NCBI GenBank assembly: GCA_937974245.1
Contig: CALJKV010000121.1
Coordinates: 198,246 to 262,245, forward strand
Length of the DNA stretch: 64,000 nt
Reading direction: 5' to 3'
From: an uncultured Chloroflexota bacterium
Lineage (GTDB): Bacteria > Chloroflexota > Anaerolineae > Aggregatilineales > Phototrophicaceae
Shown here: positions 37,210 through 46,320 of the stretch, one piece after another
How the letters are laid out: the number at the start of each line of letters is the position of its first letter
Numbering within the stretch: the first letter of the stretch is position 1
Notes under the pieces: model-generated
What the model saw: the letters and a program-made list of their open reading frames with translations, nothing else
Told to the model about the DNA's origin: nothing
Databases searched by the model: none
Position numbers and translations under genes: made by a program

Positions 37210-38439
37210 TTATGTCTCATCTTCCATTTCCTTATCATCGAGGAAATAGATATAAGTGCGGAGCTGGCCGAGCCGGATTTCGTCGGCGTTATTAACCGGT
37301 ACAAGGGTGCGCGGGTTGATCGGATCGCCGTTGACGTATGTCCCGTTAATGCTATCCGCGTCTTCTACAAAAAACTTGCCATCGCGGAAGTGCAGAAACA
37401 TATGAACCCGCGAGACGCCTAGATTCACCGCGTCGTAACGGCTCAAATTCACATGAAGGGACTTATCCCCCAATTGGCCGGTATTGCTGGAACGACCAAA
37501 AGAAATCGGGCTATTGACGGTCAACGTAATTGGCGCTTCACTGTTCCCGGCAATAAACAGAACCGCTGAATTACGGCGACTCTCCGAAGGCATTGCCCGC
37601 AGTGGCGCCGTTCCCACCAGCGCTTTCGTCGCAATCCCCGCTTTGCCGCTTTCATGCTGGGCAATTAATGACCCGACCACATGCCGCAGTTCCTGAGCAC
37701 TGACCGGTTTACCCAGAAAAACATTCGCGCCCGCATCCAGCAGTTGGGAAACCGAGGACTGTGTTTTGGCGGCGCTCACAACAATAATCGGAATGTCGTT
37801 CTGCTGCGTATCCCGGCGGACATAGCGACAGAACTCCAGCCCATCCAGGTCGGGCAGCATCAAATCCAGCACGACTGCACTGGGGCGCTTCTGGTTGAAC
37901 AGGCGAATCGCGCCAATGACCTCTCGGCTGATGCGGGTGGTATACCCTGCCCGTTCAAGGATAAGCGACAGGACTTTGGCGACTTCTATATCATCCTCAA
38001 CAATCAGAACCAACTGGCCGCGCCCGGCAGGGAGTTCGTCCTCCATCTGGATAGAGGGCTGTTTATGCGCCCCACTCCCATACATTGGTGAAACCACTAC
38101 CTGTGTTTCCAGCCGCAGCCGCCCAATTTGCAGTGTGTCGCCATGCGCCAGCGGATATGGTTCATTGGGCTTCAACCGTTCACCGTTGACGAAACTGCCA
38201 TTGCCGCTTTCCAGGTCAGTTATCCAGAGGCGATTATCCTCAGTGTGCATAGACAGGTGTCGGCGCGATACGCCGAATTCTTCAGCACCATATACCCCCA
38301 AGTCAACATCGGGCTGCTGCATATCCCCTTCGACTATCCGACCTAAAACGATAGTGTTTTCCAGTCGGACTTTGAGCGGTTCCGGCATCTGGGGAGCACG
38401 TAAGATGATAACCCAGGGAATATTAGGAGTTTCGGACAT
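37210..38439 (-). CDS. FHA-receiver-FHA signalling protein
   Basis: A 409-residue cytosolic protein with three recognisable domains. FHA1 is at about 23-110 (GR 33-34, SRRH 58-61, GNGSFVNG 79-86). A response-regulator receiver is at about 143-260 with acidic pocket Asp149/Asp150, phospho-acceptor Asp192 and Lys244. FHA2 is at about 293-400 (GR 315-316, SRVH 343-346, NGTYVNG 365-371). FHA domains bind phosphothreonine, so it may join a histidine-kinase input to Ser/Thr-kinase signalling. The ATG at 38439 (MSETPNIPW) has AGCAGG about ten bases upstream; the upstream 12 codons are not used. No DNA-binding output domain is present. Confidence 0.9.
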   Translation of the reverse strand: MSETPNIPWVIILRAPQMPEPLKVRLENTIVLGRIVEGDMQQPDVDLGVYGAEEFGVSRRHLSMHTEDNRLWITDLESGNGSFVNGERLKPNEPYPLAHGDTLQIGRLRLETQVVVSPMYGSGAHKQPSIQMEDELPAGRGQLVLIVEDDIEVAKVLSLILERAGYTTRISREVIGAIRLFNQKRPSAVVLDLMLPDLDGLEFCRYVRRDTQQNDIPIIVVSAAKTQSSVSQLLDAGANVFLGKPVSAQELRHVVGSLIAQHESGKAGIATKALVGTAPLRAMPSESRRNSAVLFIAGNSEAPITLTVNSPISFGRSSNTGQLGDKSLHVNLSRYDAVNLGVSRVHMFLHFRDGKFFVEDADSINGTYVNGDPINPRTLVPVNNADEIRLGQLRTYIYFLDDKEMEDET

Positions 38440-38886
38440 AGCTAGCCTGCTCTTTCTTAATAAATAAACGTCCATTTACATTTTTTAGGAAAATGAAAGC
38501 AAAGTGTATTGGATATATAATAAGTGAACTTTGTTCCCGTCCGCAAAACAGGACTCACTAGTAATTGGTGATTTTCGAACGAATATACAAGATTCATTTA
38601 AACACCACCTAAAAATCAAACAAATAATCAGGACTTACGCAGTTTGAGAAGAATTTCCCCGCAGATTAGTCGCCTGAACTTGCTGGCTTTGCCAACTCCT
38701 GAATTAGAATCCATCCTTGTGCTATCGACTATCATCTAACAGTACACCTTACATTATAACACCTCTGTTACATGGAGACGATAAGATTTACGAAAAATAT
38801 ACTAAGATATTCAGAAAAACAAAAGAGGCGCAGTATCCTACGCCCCATGAACACGCATATGCACGCCGTTCATTCATTAACAGGAT
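38440..38886. other. AT-rich intergenic stretch
   Basis: A 447-base spacer, clearly AT-richer than its surroundings, between the starts of the FHA gene and the end of the acs cluster. It holds the terminator of the acs cluster (listed separately) and a TCAGGACTTACGCAG stretch at 38628-38642 that resembles termini seen on some IS elements. No gene is seen. Confidence 0.4.
38813..38844 (-). terminator. Intrinsic terminator closing the CODH/ACS gene cluster
   Basis: On the minus strand GGCGTAG (38844-38838) pairs with CTGCGCC (38833-38827) with one G-T pair and a four-base loop, followed by TCTTTTGTTTTTC. It lies about 43 bases after the alanine-dehydrogenase-like gene's stop. Confidence 0.85.
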
Positions 38887-39951
38887 TCAGTTGGCAGCAC
38901 GACCATGAAACATCACGCCGCATTCTAAGGCAGGATTTTGCTCGACAGCTGCATCCACCCCTTTGTCCGCAATCTCCAGGATATACGGCCAGGCCGCATT
39001 CAGGAACGCATGAGTCGCGGTGCGCCCGATCACACCCGGCACATTCGGCACACAGTAATGGATAACGTCCTCCGCCACAAACGTCGGTTGGTCATGAAGC
39101 GTAGGCCGGCTGGTCTGGACACAGCCACCCTGGTCAATACTCATATCAATAATGACCGAGTGTGAGCGCATCGAACGCACCATATCCCGCGTGATGATCT
39201 GTGGGGAACGCTGCCCCGGCACCTGGATCGCGCCGACCAGCACATCGGCGAAAGTACATACCCGCGCCAGGTTGAAGTCATGGGAAACCATCGTTGTGAC
39301 CCGGCTGTTTAAATGGTTATGGGCAAGTTGTAGCTGCTTCATATTCTTGTCGAGCAAAATCACCCGCGCCCCCATACCGATAAAGGCTTCTGCCGCGCTG
39401 GTACCTACCACACCCGCCCCGACAATCACCACATCCGCCGGTGGTACGCTGACCGCGCCACCCAGCAGCATCCCCTTGCCACCCACATCATTCTGAAGAT
39501 ACCGCGCTGCGATTTGCGCCGTCATCCGTCCCCCAATCTGGCTCAAGGGATACAGCACTGGCAGACGCCCGTCATCTTCTTCAATCAGCTCATAAGCAAT
39601 TGTCGTGATGTTCTTTTCTTCCAGAGCACGTGTCCGGCTGGCCGAGGCGCTCGCCAGCATCATAAAACTCATGATAGTTTGGTCGCCGCGCAGCCAGCTG
39701 ACTTCTTCTTCTGTGGGACGCTGCACCTTCAGGATAAGGTCCGCCCGCCGGAAAACCTCGTCTTTGCCGAAGGCAATACGCGCCCCGGCACGCTCATACT
39801 CTGCATCGGTGAAGCTACTGCCGAGTCCCGCACCAGTTTCCACATAGCACTGGTAGCCGCGTCCGGTCAGGATGGATACACCGGGGGGTGTTAAGCCCAC
39901 ACGATATTCAAAATTCCGGTGTTCTTTGGGAACGCCGATTATGAGTGACAT
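38887..39951 (-). CDS. Alanine dehydrogenase-like protein
   Basis: A 354-residue protein of the alanine dehydrogenase / transhydrogenase-alpha fold. Matching features include MSLIIGVPKEHRNFEYRVGLTP, the substrate Lys75 in LILKVQRP, the Rossmann motif VVIVGAGVVGTSAAEAF, and DMSIDQGGC with SRPTLHDQPTF. However, the position of the catalytic His (His96 of the M. tuberculosis enzyme, TYLHLA) reads Met here (SFMMLA, about residue 98). Alanine deamination may therefore be impaired or altered. The ATG at 39951 has GGAAGGAAC upstream. It lies 22 bases behind a CooC-type gene, at the end of the CODH/ACS cluster, which is an unusual neighbour. Confidence 0.88.
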   Translation of the reverse strand: MSLIIGVPKEHRNFEYRVGLTPPGVSILTGRGYQCYVETGAGLGSSFTDAEYERAGARIAFGKDEVFRRADLILKVQRPTEEEVSWLRGDQTIMSFMMLASASASRTRALEEKNITTIAYELIEEDDGRLPVLYPLSQIGGRMTAQIAARYLQNDVGGKGMLLGGAVSVPPADVVIVGAGVVGTSAAEAFIGMGARVILLDKNMKQLQLAHNHLNSRVTTMVSHDFNLARVCTFADVLVGAIQVPGQRSPQIITRDMVRSMRSHSVIIDMSIDQGGCVQTSRPTLHDQPTFVAEDVIHYCVPNVPGVIGRTATHAFLNAAWPYILEIADKGVDAAVEQNPALECGVMFHGRAAN

Positions 39952-39973
39952 ATTTGTTCCTTCCCGCGAACAA

Positions 39974-40762
39974 CTACAATATCTTATCCAGCATAGCGGC
40001 CACTGCCTGGTAAACTGGCGAGTCGTTTTCCATCTCGACCAACGGGCGGCCATTGTATTCAAATTCGACTAGCTGCTGATTGTAAGGGGTGATCCCCAAC
40101 AGGTCTATATCCATCGAATCAACGAAGTCTTGCAGCGGTTCAGGCAGCTTATCCTCACGCACACCGTTGACAATCAGGTAAGCCTGTTCGATGTTGATAT
40201 CCAATTCTTTACGGAATCCCGCGACGCGCTGGGCAGCTACAAGGCCGCGGCGGGTCGGGTCGCTCACTACGATAAGGAACTGCACATCGCGGGTGGTACG
40301 GCGACTCAGGTGTTCCAACCCAGCCTCGTTGTCAATCACCACATAGCGGTAATTCTTGCTGATGCCATCTATCACTTCACGCAGGTTGTGGTTCACAGCA
40401 CAGTAACAACCAGGGCCTTCCGAACGCCCCATTGCAATCATATCGAAGCGGTTGCCTTCGGACATCGCGCTGCGAACCTGGTAATTGAGGTAGTCGCGCT
40501 TGTTGACCCCGCCAGGGAGCGTCCCCATCGCTGCCCCGCCTTCCAGGAGAGACTGCTTCACCTCTTGCAGGATATTCTCGCGGATGTCGCCTACCGTCCA
40601 TTCGAGGTCAAGCCCCAGCACCATGTTTAGGTTGCTGCTAGGGTCAGCATCAATTGCCAGCACCGCCCCGGATGTTTTTTGCACGAGGTACTTGATAATC
40701 ATCGCCGAAATGGTGGTCTTGCCAACCCCACCCTTACCGGCCAGTGCGATGGTGATCGTCAT
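39974..40762 (-). CDS. CooC-type nickel-insertion ATPase (copy 1)
   Basis: A 262-residue MinD/ParA-type ATPase of the CooC/AcsF family, which loads nickel into CODH or acetyl-CoA synthase. The deviant Walker A motif is GKGGVGKTT at 9-17 and the metal-binding CxC pair is Cys119/Cys121 (GPGCYCAVNHNL). It overlaps the preceding ATPase gene by four bases (ATGA), so the two are translationally coupled. It is longer in its switch region than copy 2 and resembles CooC of CODH maturation. Which copy serves CODH and which serves ACS is not decided by sequence alone. Confidence 0.92.
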   Translation of the reverse strand: MTITIALAGKGGVGKTTISAMIIKYLVQKTSGAVLAIDADPSSNLNMVLGLDLEWTVGDIRENILQEVKQSLLEGGAAMGTLPGGVNKRDYLNYQVRSAMSEGNRFDMIAMGRSEGPGCYCAVNHNLREVIDGISKNYRYVVIDNEAGLEHLSRRTTRDVQFLIVVSDPTRRGLVAAQRVAGFRKELDINIEQAYLIVNGVREDKLPEPLQDFVDSMDIDLLGITPYNQQLVEFEYNGRPLVEMENDSPVYQAVAAMLDKIL

Positions 40763-41559
40763 GAAGATGTCCCTTCAGTATGAGCGCTAGCCAGTTGTGT
40801 ATTGAGCGCGGCGGCCATCGCAGCGGCAGCCTCGCGCAGCGGCGGCACATAATCATACACCGCATTCCCCAGGCGATCCGCCTCCTGCACAGCCGCATTT
40901 GCCGGGAGAAAACCCAGCAGCGGCAGCGAAGCTTCGGCTCGCAGGAAGTCGGCCTCGTCCGAATTCTGTATCTTATTGCCAACCAGCCACAGGCGCTTGA
41001 GGCCGATATCCTGTGCCAGCTTCCTGATCTGCGTGGCAGTCCCCAGGCTGCGACGGGTGGGTTCAACCACAATAAGCATCGCATCTACAAAGTCCACCGT
41101 CGCCCGCCCCAGATGTTCGACCCCAGCGTACATATCAAGGATCAATACATCATCATCGCGGAAGAGCAGGTTTGTGAACAACGTCTTGAGCATAGCGCTT
41201 TCCGGGCAGATACAGCCCGATCCACCGGTATCCACCGCGCCCATTTCGAGCAGGCGCACGCCACGATGCACCACGCTGAAGCGTTCCGGCAGGTCATCCA
41301 CACGCGGGTTAATTGTGAAGAAGCCGCCTACCGTGCCGGGTTTTGCGCCGGTACGCTCCTCGATCAACTCATCCATCTCGGCAATCGGAGTAAGTTTGCG
41401 CCGTAGTTCGGATGGGAATCCCAACGCCCCTGCCAGGCAGGGTGACGGATCGGCATCCACCGCCAGAACAGCGTGGCCGCCATCGGCATAGACCTGTGCC
41501 AGCAGCGCGGCCAGCGTCGTTTTGCCCACGCCCCCTTTTCCGCTAATCGCCAGTTTCAT
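40759..41559 (-). CDS. CooC/AcsF-type nickel-insertion ATPase (copy 2)
   Basis: A 266-residue paralogue of the downstream ATPase with deviant Walker A GKGGVGKTT at 7-15 and the metal-site CxC at Cys116/Cys118 (GSGCICPESAML). An additional motif VDADPSPCLAGALG follows the Walker region. AcsF serves acetyl-CoA synthase and CooC serves CODH in model acetogens, and two distinct copies here fit one for each. It is separated from the MetV-MetF gene by 243 bases, so it may have its own promoter. Confidence 0.92.
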   Translation of the reverse strand: MKLAISGKGGVGKTTLAALLAQVYADGGHAVLAVDADPSPCLAGALGFPSELRRKLTPIAEMDELIEERTGAKPGTVGGFFTINPRVDDLPERFSVVHRGVRLLEMGAVDTGGSGCICPESAMLKTLFTNLLFRDDDVLILDMYAGVEHLGRATVDFVDAMLIVVEPTRRSLGTATQIRKLAQDIGLKRLWLVGNKIQNSDEADFLRAEASLPLLGFLPANAAVQEADRLGNAVYDYVPPLREAAAAMAAALNTQLASAHTEGTSS

Positions 41560-41802
41560 TGTGCAAGTCCTCTGTTAAAAGTGCTGAGTGCCAATTGAAA
41601 AGTTGATAGCATATTTTCGTGCAGGGGCGCAATCTATCGCGTCCGTATCTTTAATCAACTGCATAAGTCCTTTGTCTTGAGTGAAAAGTTGAAAGCAACC
41701 AGCGAACGACCAGCGAAGGACGGTCAGGAGGCCGTACTTACTGAGTGCTGCATGTCCACTGATTGATCTTTTGATGATACCTGTATCCCTCTTCTCCCTG
41801 AC

Positions 41803-43293
41803 CTACGCAGGAGCGGTGGCAGGTTCTTTGACCTTCTTCTCCGGCAGCACAAAATCGGGCGGCAGCAGACCGGCCTCAGTGACGATGCGCGGGACAATTT
41901 CTTCCCAGCCGACAGCCATCAGGTGAATCCCATTGACGCCTTGCTTGCCCTTCACTGTCTCGATAATCTCCAGGGCAATCTGCACACCTTCTTCCTTAGC
42001 GCCATCCCCGGCGGCTTCCATACGTTTTAACAATGGTTCCGGAATGCTGACTCCAGGGATCTCTTTGTGCATATACGCAGCCATTTTATATGATTTGAGC
42101 GGTGTAACGCCGATCAGGATGTACACCTTATCGAGAATATCGCGTTTGGCGAGTTCGTTCAACCAGGTTTCCAGCCCATCAGGGTCATACACCAGGTTCG
42201 TCTGGAAGAACTGCGCCCCGGCGTTGACCTTCTTGTGTTCGCGGATTGCCTGGAATTCCGGCCTGGAAGCATACGGCGCTGCCGCCGCACCCAGGAAGAA
42301 CTGCGGCCTTGCCTTGAGTTCCCGACCATCCAGGTAATGCCCCTCGTCGCGCATCCGGCGCAGAATCCACAACATCTGAATCGAGTCGATGTCCACAATA
42401 TCGGATCGGCCCATCGGCGGCGGTCCCATCCGGCTATGATCGCCGGAAAGACACAGGATGTTACGAATACCGAGTGTGCTGGCACCGACGACCTCGGACT
42501 GCAAGCCCATGCGGGTGCGGTCACGGGCAGCAATCTGCATCACGGGTTCCGCGCCGTTTTGCACAGCCATCACGCTGCACGCCAGACTAGACATGCGCGG
42601 CGTAGCTGACGGGTTATCGGTGAAGTTGATGGCGGCCACATACGGTTTGACCATCTCCACATTCTGGCACAGCTTGCCAGTGGCGGCACTCATTGGCGGC
42701 GCGACCTCAGCGGTGACAACAAACTGCCCGGCACGCAGACGTCGCTCCAGGTTGGAGAGTGGTTCGCTGTAGGCCGGGGGATGATATTCCGAGTCGCCCC
42801 CCCACCAGTCGGGCTGACGCACCGGGCGAAACACGGAGTCCCAGGCCTGGGTGCGCTGTACCGGATCACGAGAGAGCAGGCCGCTAACGACCTTGCCCGT
42901 GCCCACCTCACGCACCTGTTTGACAACATCGCCCCACGTTTCCGTGCCGACTTTATCCCAATCCAGCGGGGGCAGAACTTCCAGCAGCATTTCCTGCCGC
43001 CCCATCGCATAGGCACGATCATAGATTTTATACCAAATACACGGGCGGGTGTTATCTACATAGCAAAAGGCCTCCGTAGACCCTCCGCACGGGCCGTTAC
43101 GCGCCCCTTTCGGACATTCCATCGGGCAGATAAACGCGGTTTCTTGCAACAAGCAGTTACCACACATGCGGCAGCCGAATAATGGCCCTTTTACCCACCG
43201 CTCCATTCGTGCCAGCATCCGTCGGCGGAATGCCTCACGCTTGAAGGGGTAATATGGTGGTTGCCAACGGCGACCAGGTGTGAAACCAGGCAT
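41803..43293 (-). CDS. MetV-MetF fusion (methylene-THF reductase with Fe-S domain)
   Basis: A 496-residue fusion. The first 100 residues have the MetV-type cysteine array (Cys41, 44, 47, 56, 60, 69, 77, 85), which binds Fe-S or zinc. From about residue 180 it is a MetF TIM barrel (QFVVTAEVAPPMSA, then LCLSGDHSRMGPP and GAQFFQTNLVYD). It would reduce methylene-THF to methyl-THF for the methyl branch of the Wood-Ljungdahl pathway, with reductant entering through the MetV part. In other organisms metV and metF are usually separate. The ATG at 43293 has GGGAGGTG upstream. Confidence 0.93.
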   Translation of the reverse strand: MPGFTPGRRWQPPYYPFKREAFRRRMLARMERWVKGPLFGCRMCGNCLLQETAFICPMECPKGARNGPCGGSTEAFCYVDNTRPCIWYKIYDRAYAMGRQEMLLEVLPPLDWDKVGTETWGDVVKQVREVGTGKVVSGLLSRDPVQRTQAWDSVFRPVRQPDWWGGDSEYHPPAYSEPLSNLERRLRAGQFVVTAEVAPPMSAATGKLCQNVEMVKPYVAAINFTDNPSATPRMSSLACSVMAVQNGAEPVMQIAARDRTRMGLQSEVVGASTLGIRNILCLSGDHSRMGPPPMGRSDIVDIDSIQMLWILRRMRDEGHYLDGRELKARPQFFLGAAAAPYASRPEFQAIREHKKVNAGAQFFQTNLVYDPDGLETWLNELAKRDILDKVYILIGVTPLKSYKMAAYMHKEIPGVSIPEPLLKRMEAAGDGAKEEGVQIALEIIETVKGKQGVNGIHLMAVGWEEIVPRIVTEAGLLPPDFVLPEKKVKEPATAPA

Positions 43294-43321
43294 TGTACAC
43301 CTCCCTATCCAGTGATTTACA

Positions 43322-44257
43322 CTACGCCATAGACGCCTGTTGCAGGTACGAATCGGCATAGATAACTTTGTTCATTAAAATCTGTATGGTTTTCCAGATC
43401 GCGGCTTGTTCCGGGTCCTTCATATCAACATCGGTGATTGCCAGCGCCTCGCCCGCCGCCACCTGGTCATGCAGCTTCAGGTAGAGGCGACCAACAGCGG
43501 TACTGGAATCGCGTTCCTCAATAATGCGAATCGTGTTCTTGAGCGGCTCGTCCAGCGGGTTGGCGATCATCATCTTCAGCCCAACCCCCATGAGCATCAC
43601 GCAGTAGGTACGGTTGATAAGGGCGCGATTCTCTGCCGGGACCGCATTAGACACGTTCGACAACCCCACCGAAATCGGAGGCGGCGGGTCCCAGGCATAT
43701 TGCAGGGTGCGGATGGCTTCGACCAGTTCCGGGCAATATTCCTGACAGCCGGAAACCGTCAATACCAGCGGGTCAATGATGAGGTCAGAAATTGGGAAAT
43801 CAATTTCCATCATGCGCGGGATGAGTTTTTCCAGAGCGATATTCACTCGCTCGTCAGCGCTGACCGGAATCCCGCTGGCGGCCATCGTCAAGGCAACCAG
43901 GCGGGCATTATATTTCTTGGCAATCAAAGGTACATTTTCCAGGCGTTCCGGCTCGGCAGAAGTCGAGTTGATGATGGGCTGGGCTTTGGTGATTTTCTTC
44001 AGCCCGGCTTCGATACCCAGGATATTAGTCGAGTCGAAACTCAGCGGCACATCTACCACCGCCTCCACCGTTTCGACCATCCAGGGGAAAACTTCTTCCC
44101 AGTCCTTTTTGCGCGGGCCCAGGTTCAAATCCAGTGCCTGCGCCCCGGCCTCAACCTGGGCGACGGCTGATTCCTGGAAGTATTTCGCGTCCCGTTCTTT
44201 GAGGGCGAGTTTGACTTTTTCGGAAATGATGTGAATATTTTCGCCAATAATGTACAT
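43322..44257 (-). CDS. acsE: Methyl-THF:corrinoid Fe-S protein methyltransferase
   Basis: AcsE transfers the methyl group from methyl-THF to the cobalt of the corrinoid iron-sulfur protein. The 311-residue product is a pterin-binding TIM barrel beginning MYIIGENIHIISEKV, with AGAQALDLNLGPRKKDW, the LSFDSTN and INSTSAE pterin contacts, and a conserved VGLSNVSNAVP loop. Length and layout match the family. It is 28 bases upstream of the metV-metF gene and 96 bases downstream of the corrinoid activator gene. Confidence 0.95.
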   Translation of the reverse strand: MYIIGENIHIISEKVKLALKERDAKYFQESAVAQVEAGAQALDLNLGPRKKDWEEVFPWMVETVEAVVDVPLSFDSTNILGIEAGLKKITKAQPIINSTSAEPERLENVPLIAKKYNARLVALTMAASGIPVSADERVNIALEKLIPRMMEIDFPISDLIIDPLVLTVSGCQEYCPELVEAIRTLQYAWDPPPPISVGLSNVSNAVPAENRALINRTYCVMLMGVGLKMMIANPLDEPLKNTIRIIEERDSSTAVGRLYLKLHDQVAAGEALAITDVDMKDPEQAAIWKTIQILMNKVIYADSYLQQASMA

Positions 44258-44353
44258 GTCTCTTTTCCTTATGGTTTCACGCAGTTCGACCTGTTTGTTC
44301 GGGCAGATAGCTTAAACCCACTGTCCGCACGGTCAACTACGCAGCGTATATCC

Positions 44354-46273
44354 TCATGAAACGACAGCGGCCTGCACACTAGGAAAGCGTGAAAGATCAG
44401 TATGCGGCAGGAACAGCGCCGAAGTAAAAGCATCGTAAAAGATGTTATCCGCCGAAAGCTCGATATATGTCATCCGGGCGGCGCTAGCCTTGACACGCGC
44501 CCGTGCCTCACGGTCGAGCAGCGCCAGGTACGCGCCGCGCACCGAGGTATTGCCCAGGAAATGGAAGTTTTCCCAGGGCATATCCGGCAGTAGTCCGATT
44601 TCGACGGCTTTTTCGACATTGATATATTTGCCGAACGACCCGCCAATCAACACCTGCTCGGCCATCTCCAACGGCACGCCTACGCGCTCCGCCAGCACCG
44701 AGAACCCGGCATAAATCGCGGCTTTCGCCCGGATCAGGTTATCAATGTCAACATTTGTGATGACAATATCGCGGTTGTGCGCGGTTTCATTCGCCCAGGC
44801 CACCACGTATTCCGGCCCGTGCTCGCCGTCACGGATGCGCGGATGATCGCGGTGGGTGTTGATATGTCCGCCTTTATCCATCACACCAGTCAGCGCCATT
44901 TCCGCCAGCAGCGCAATCAAGGCACTTCCACACAATCCACGTGGTTTGACGCCGCCAATCACGCGGAAGGTCGGCTCAAAGGTCGCCCCGTTGATCCAGA
45001 CTTCCTCGATTGCGCCTTTCGTCGCCCGCATTCCGTCCAGGACGCCACCGCCCTCGAAGGCCGGGCCGGCGGAACAGGCGCATGTCACCAGCCAGTCCCG
45101 GTTGCCCAGGACGGTTTCGCCGTTTGTACCCATATCAATGAACAGTGTAACAGCTTCGGTATCTATCAGGCCAGATGACAGCACACCGGCGGTAATATCC
45201 GCGCCGACATAGCTGGCGACCCCCGGCAAACAATCCACTGTCGCCGCGGGGTGGGTGTTAAAACCAACTTCGCGCCCGGTGAGCGTCGGAATGTCGTTGA
45301 TGGCCGTCACAAACGGGGAAAGCCGGATGCTGTCCGCCCTGATATTGAGGAGCAGGTGCATCATGACACTGTTGCCGGAAACAACTGCTTTCACCACGTC
45401 GCAGGGCTGCGCCTGAACGCGCTTGCAGGCTGTCTCCAGCAAGGCGTTTATAGTCGTTAGCACGAGGTCACGTAGTTCGGCCGCGCCATTGTTCTTCCCG
45501 GCGTAGATGACACGGGAAATCACGTCTTCCCCGCGTGTGATCTGCCCGTTGTATTCGGCCACCTGTGCCAATACCTTGCCAGTGAGCAAGTCCACCAACC
45601 AGAGCGTAACCGTCGTCGTGCCGATGTCTACGGCGATACCCCACAACGGAGTTTCCACCGGCGTGTGACCAGGCTTGAGATCAATCAGCCGCGCCGGGCA
45701 ACCAGGACAGTCCCAGCGTTCCGCGTCGAGTGTGGCTGTGACCCGCCAATCGCCCTCGCGCAGCACACCACCAAGCCCCTGAATCTGATCCAGTGACGCC
45801 TGAACCGTGCCGAAATCGGCCTGCTGGCGCAGCGCTGTGAGCAGTCGGTTCCAGTCGTCGGTCTGGTCGTCCATTGTCGGTGGGGGCAATGTGAGCGTAA
45901 CGCGGCGCACGTTTTGCACTTTGTGTGGGTCATATCCCGCCGGGACTTCAACCTCAGCAGATACCAGGTCAGTCGTGAGCAGACGCTCGATTTTTTCCTG
46001 TGGCGGGATGCTGATAGCCGCATCGGATTCAACTACCGCCTGGCACGCCAGGACATACCCCGCTGCGACATCCTCGGCAGAAAGCCGCAAGGTGCTGCGG
46101 CTGCGTACCGTCCCATCCGTAACCCGAACCGCGCAGCGCCCACAGCGCCCCTGACCGCCACATGGTTGATTCAAAGAAACGGTTGCCTGCTGGATGGCTT
46201 CGGCCAGTAGCGTCCCGGTGGCAACCGTGACCGGCGGCTTGTTATTCTCGAAGGTGATGATGTGTTCAGCCAT
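44354..46273 (-). CDS. acsV: Reductive activator of corrinoid protein (RACo/AcsV)
   Basis: A 639-residue protein that re-reduces inactive Co(II) corrinoid protein with ATP. The N-terminal 2Fe-2S ferredoxin domain has cysteines at 38, 44, 47 and 77 (NQPCGGQGRCGRC). A middle domain and C-terminal ASKHA/DUF4445 ATPase follow (IAVDIGTTTVTLWLVDL, FIDMGTNGETVL). This is the standard RACo layout. Its target is encoded just upstream (47-49 kb). The spacer upstream of this gene (46274-46469) holds two REP-like palindromes. Confidence 0.94.
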   Translation of the reverse strand: MAEHIITFENNKPPVTVATGTLLAEAIQQATVSLNQPCGGQGRCGRCAVRVTDGTVRSRSTLRLSAEDVAAGYVLACQAVVESDAAISIPPQEKIERLLTTDLVSAEVEVPAGYDPHKVQNVRRVTLTLPPPTMDDQTDDWNRLLTALRQQADFGTVQASLDQIQGLGGVLREGDWRVTATLDAERWDCPGCPARLIDLKPGHTPVETPLWGIAVDIGTTTVTLWLVDLLTGKVLAQVAEYNGQITRGEDVISRVIYAGKNNGAAELRDLVLTTINALLETACKRVQAQPCDVVKAVVSGNSVMMHLLLNIRADSIRLSPFVTAINDIPTLTGREVGFNTHPAATVDCLPGVASYVGADITAGVLSSGLIDTEAVTLFIDMGTNGETVLGNRDWLVTCACSAGPAFEGGGVLDGMRATKGAIEEVWINGATFEPTFRVIGGVKPRGLCGSALIALLAEMALTGVMDKGGHINTHRDHPRIRDGEHGPEYVVAWANETAHNRDIVITNVDIDNLIRAKAAIYAGFSVLAERVGVPLEMAEQVLIGGSFGKYINVEKAVEIGLLPDMPWENFHFLGNTSVRGAYLALLDREARARVKASAARMTYIELSADNIFYDAFTSALFLPHTDLSRFPSVQAAVVS

Positions 46274-46320
46274 GTGTGCGTACTCGCTTGTTCAGGAAAT
46301 CCCTATATCACCTGTTGTCT

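Noticed and set aside
41560..41802. Repeated GAAAAGTTGA-like phrases and a GCAGGGGCGC stretch in the acs spacer
   Set aside because: Repeats are too short and imperfect to call a defined element, and no clear palindrome could be completed.
43406..44170. 254-codon plus-strand frame opposite acsE
   Set aside because: Entirely inside acsE; Arg/His-rich composition of a reverse frame and no domain.
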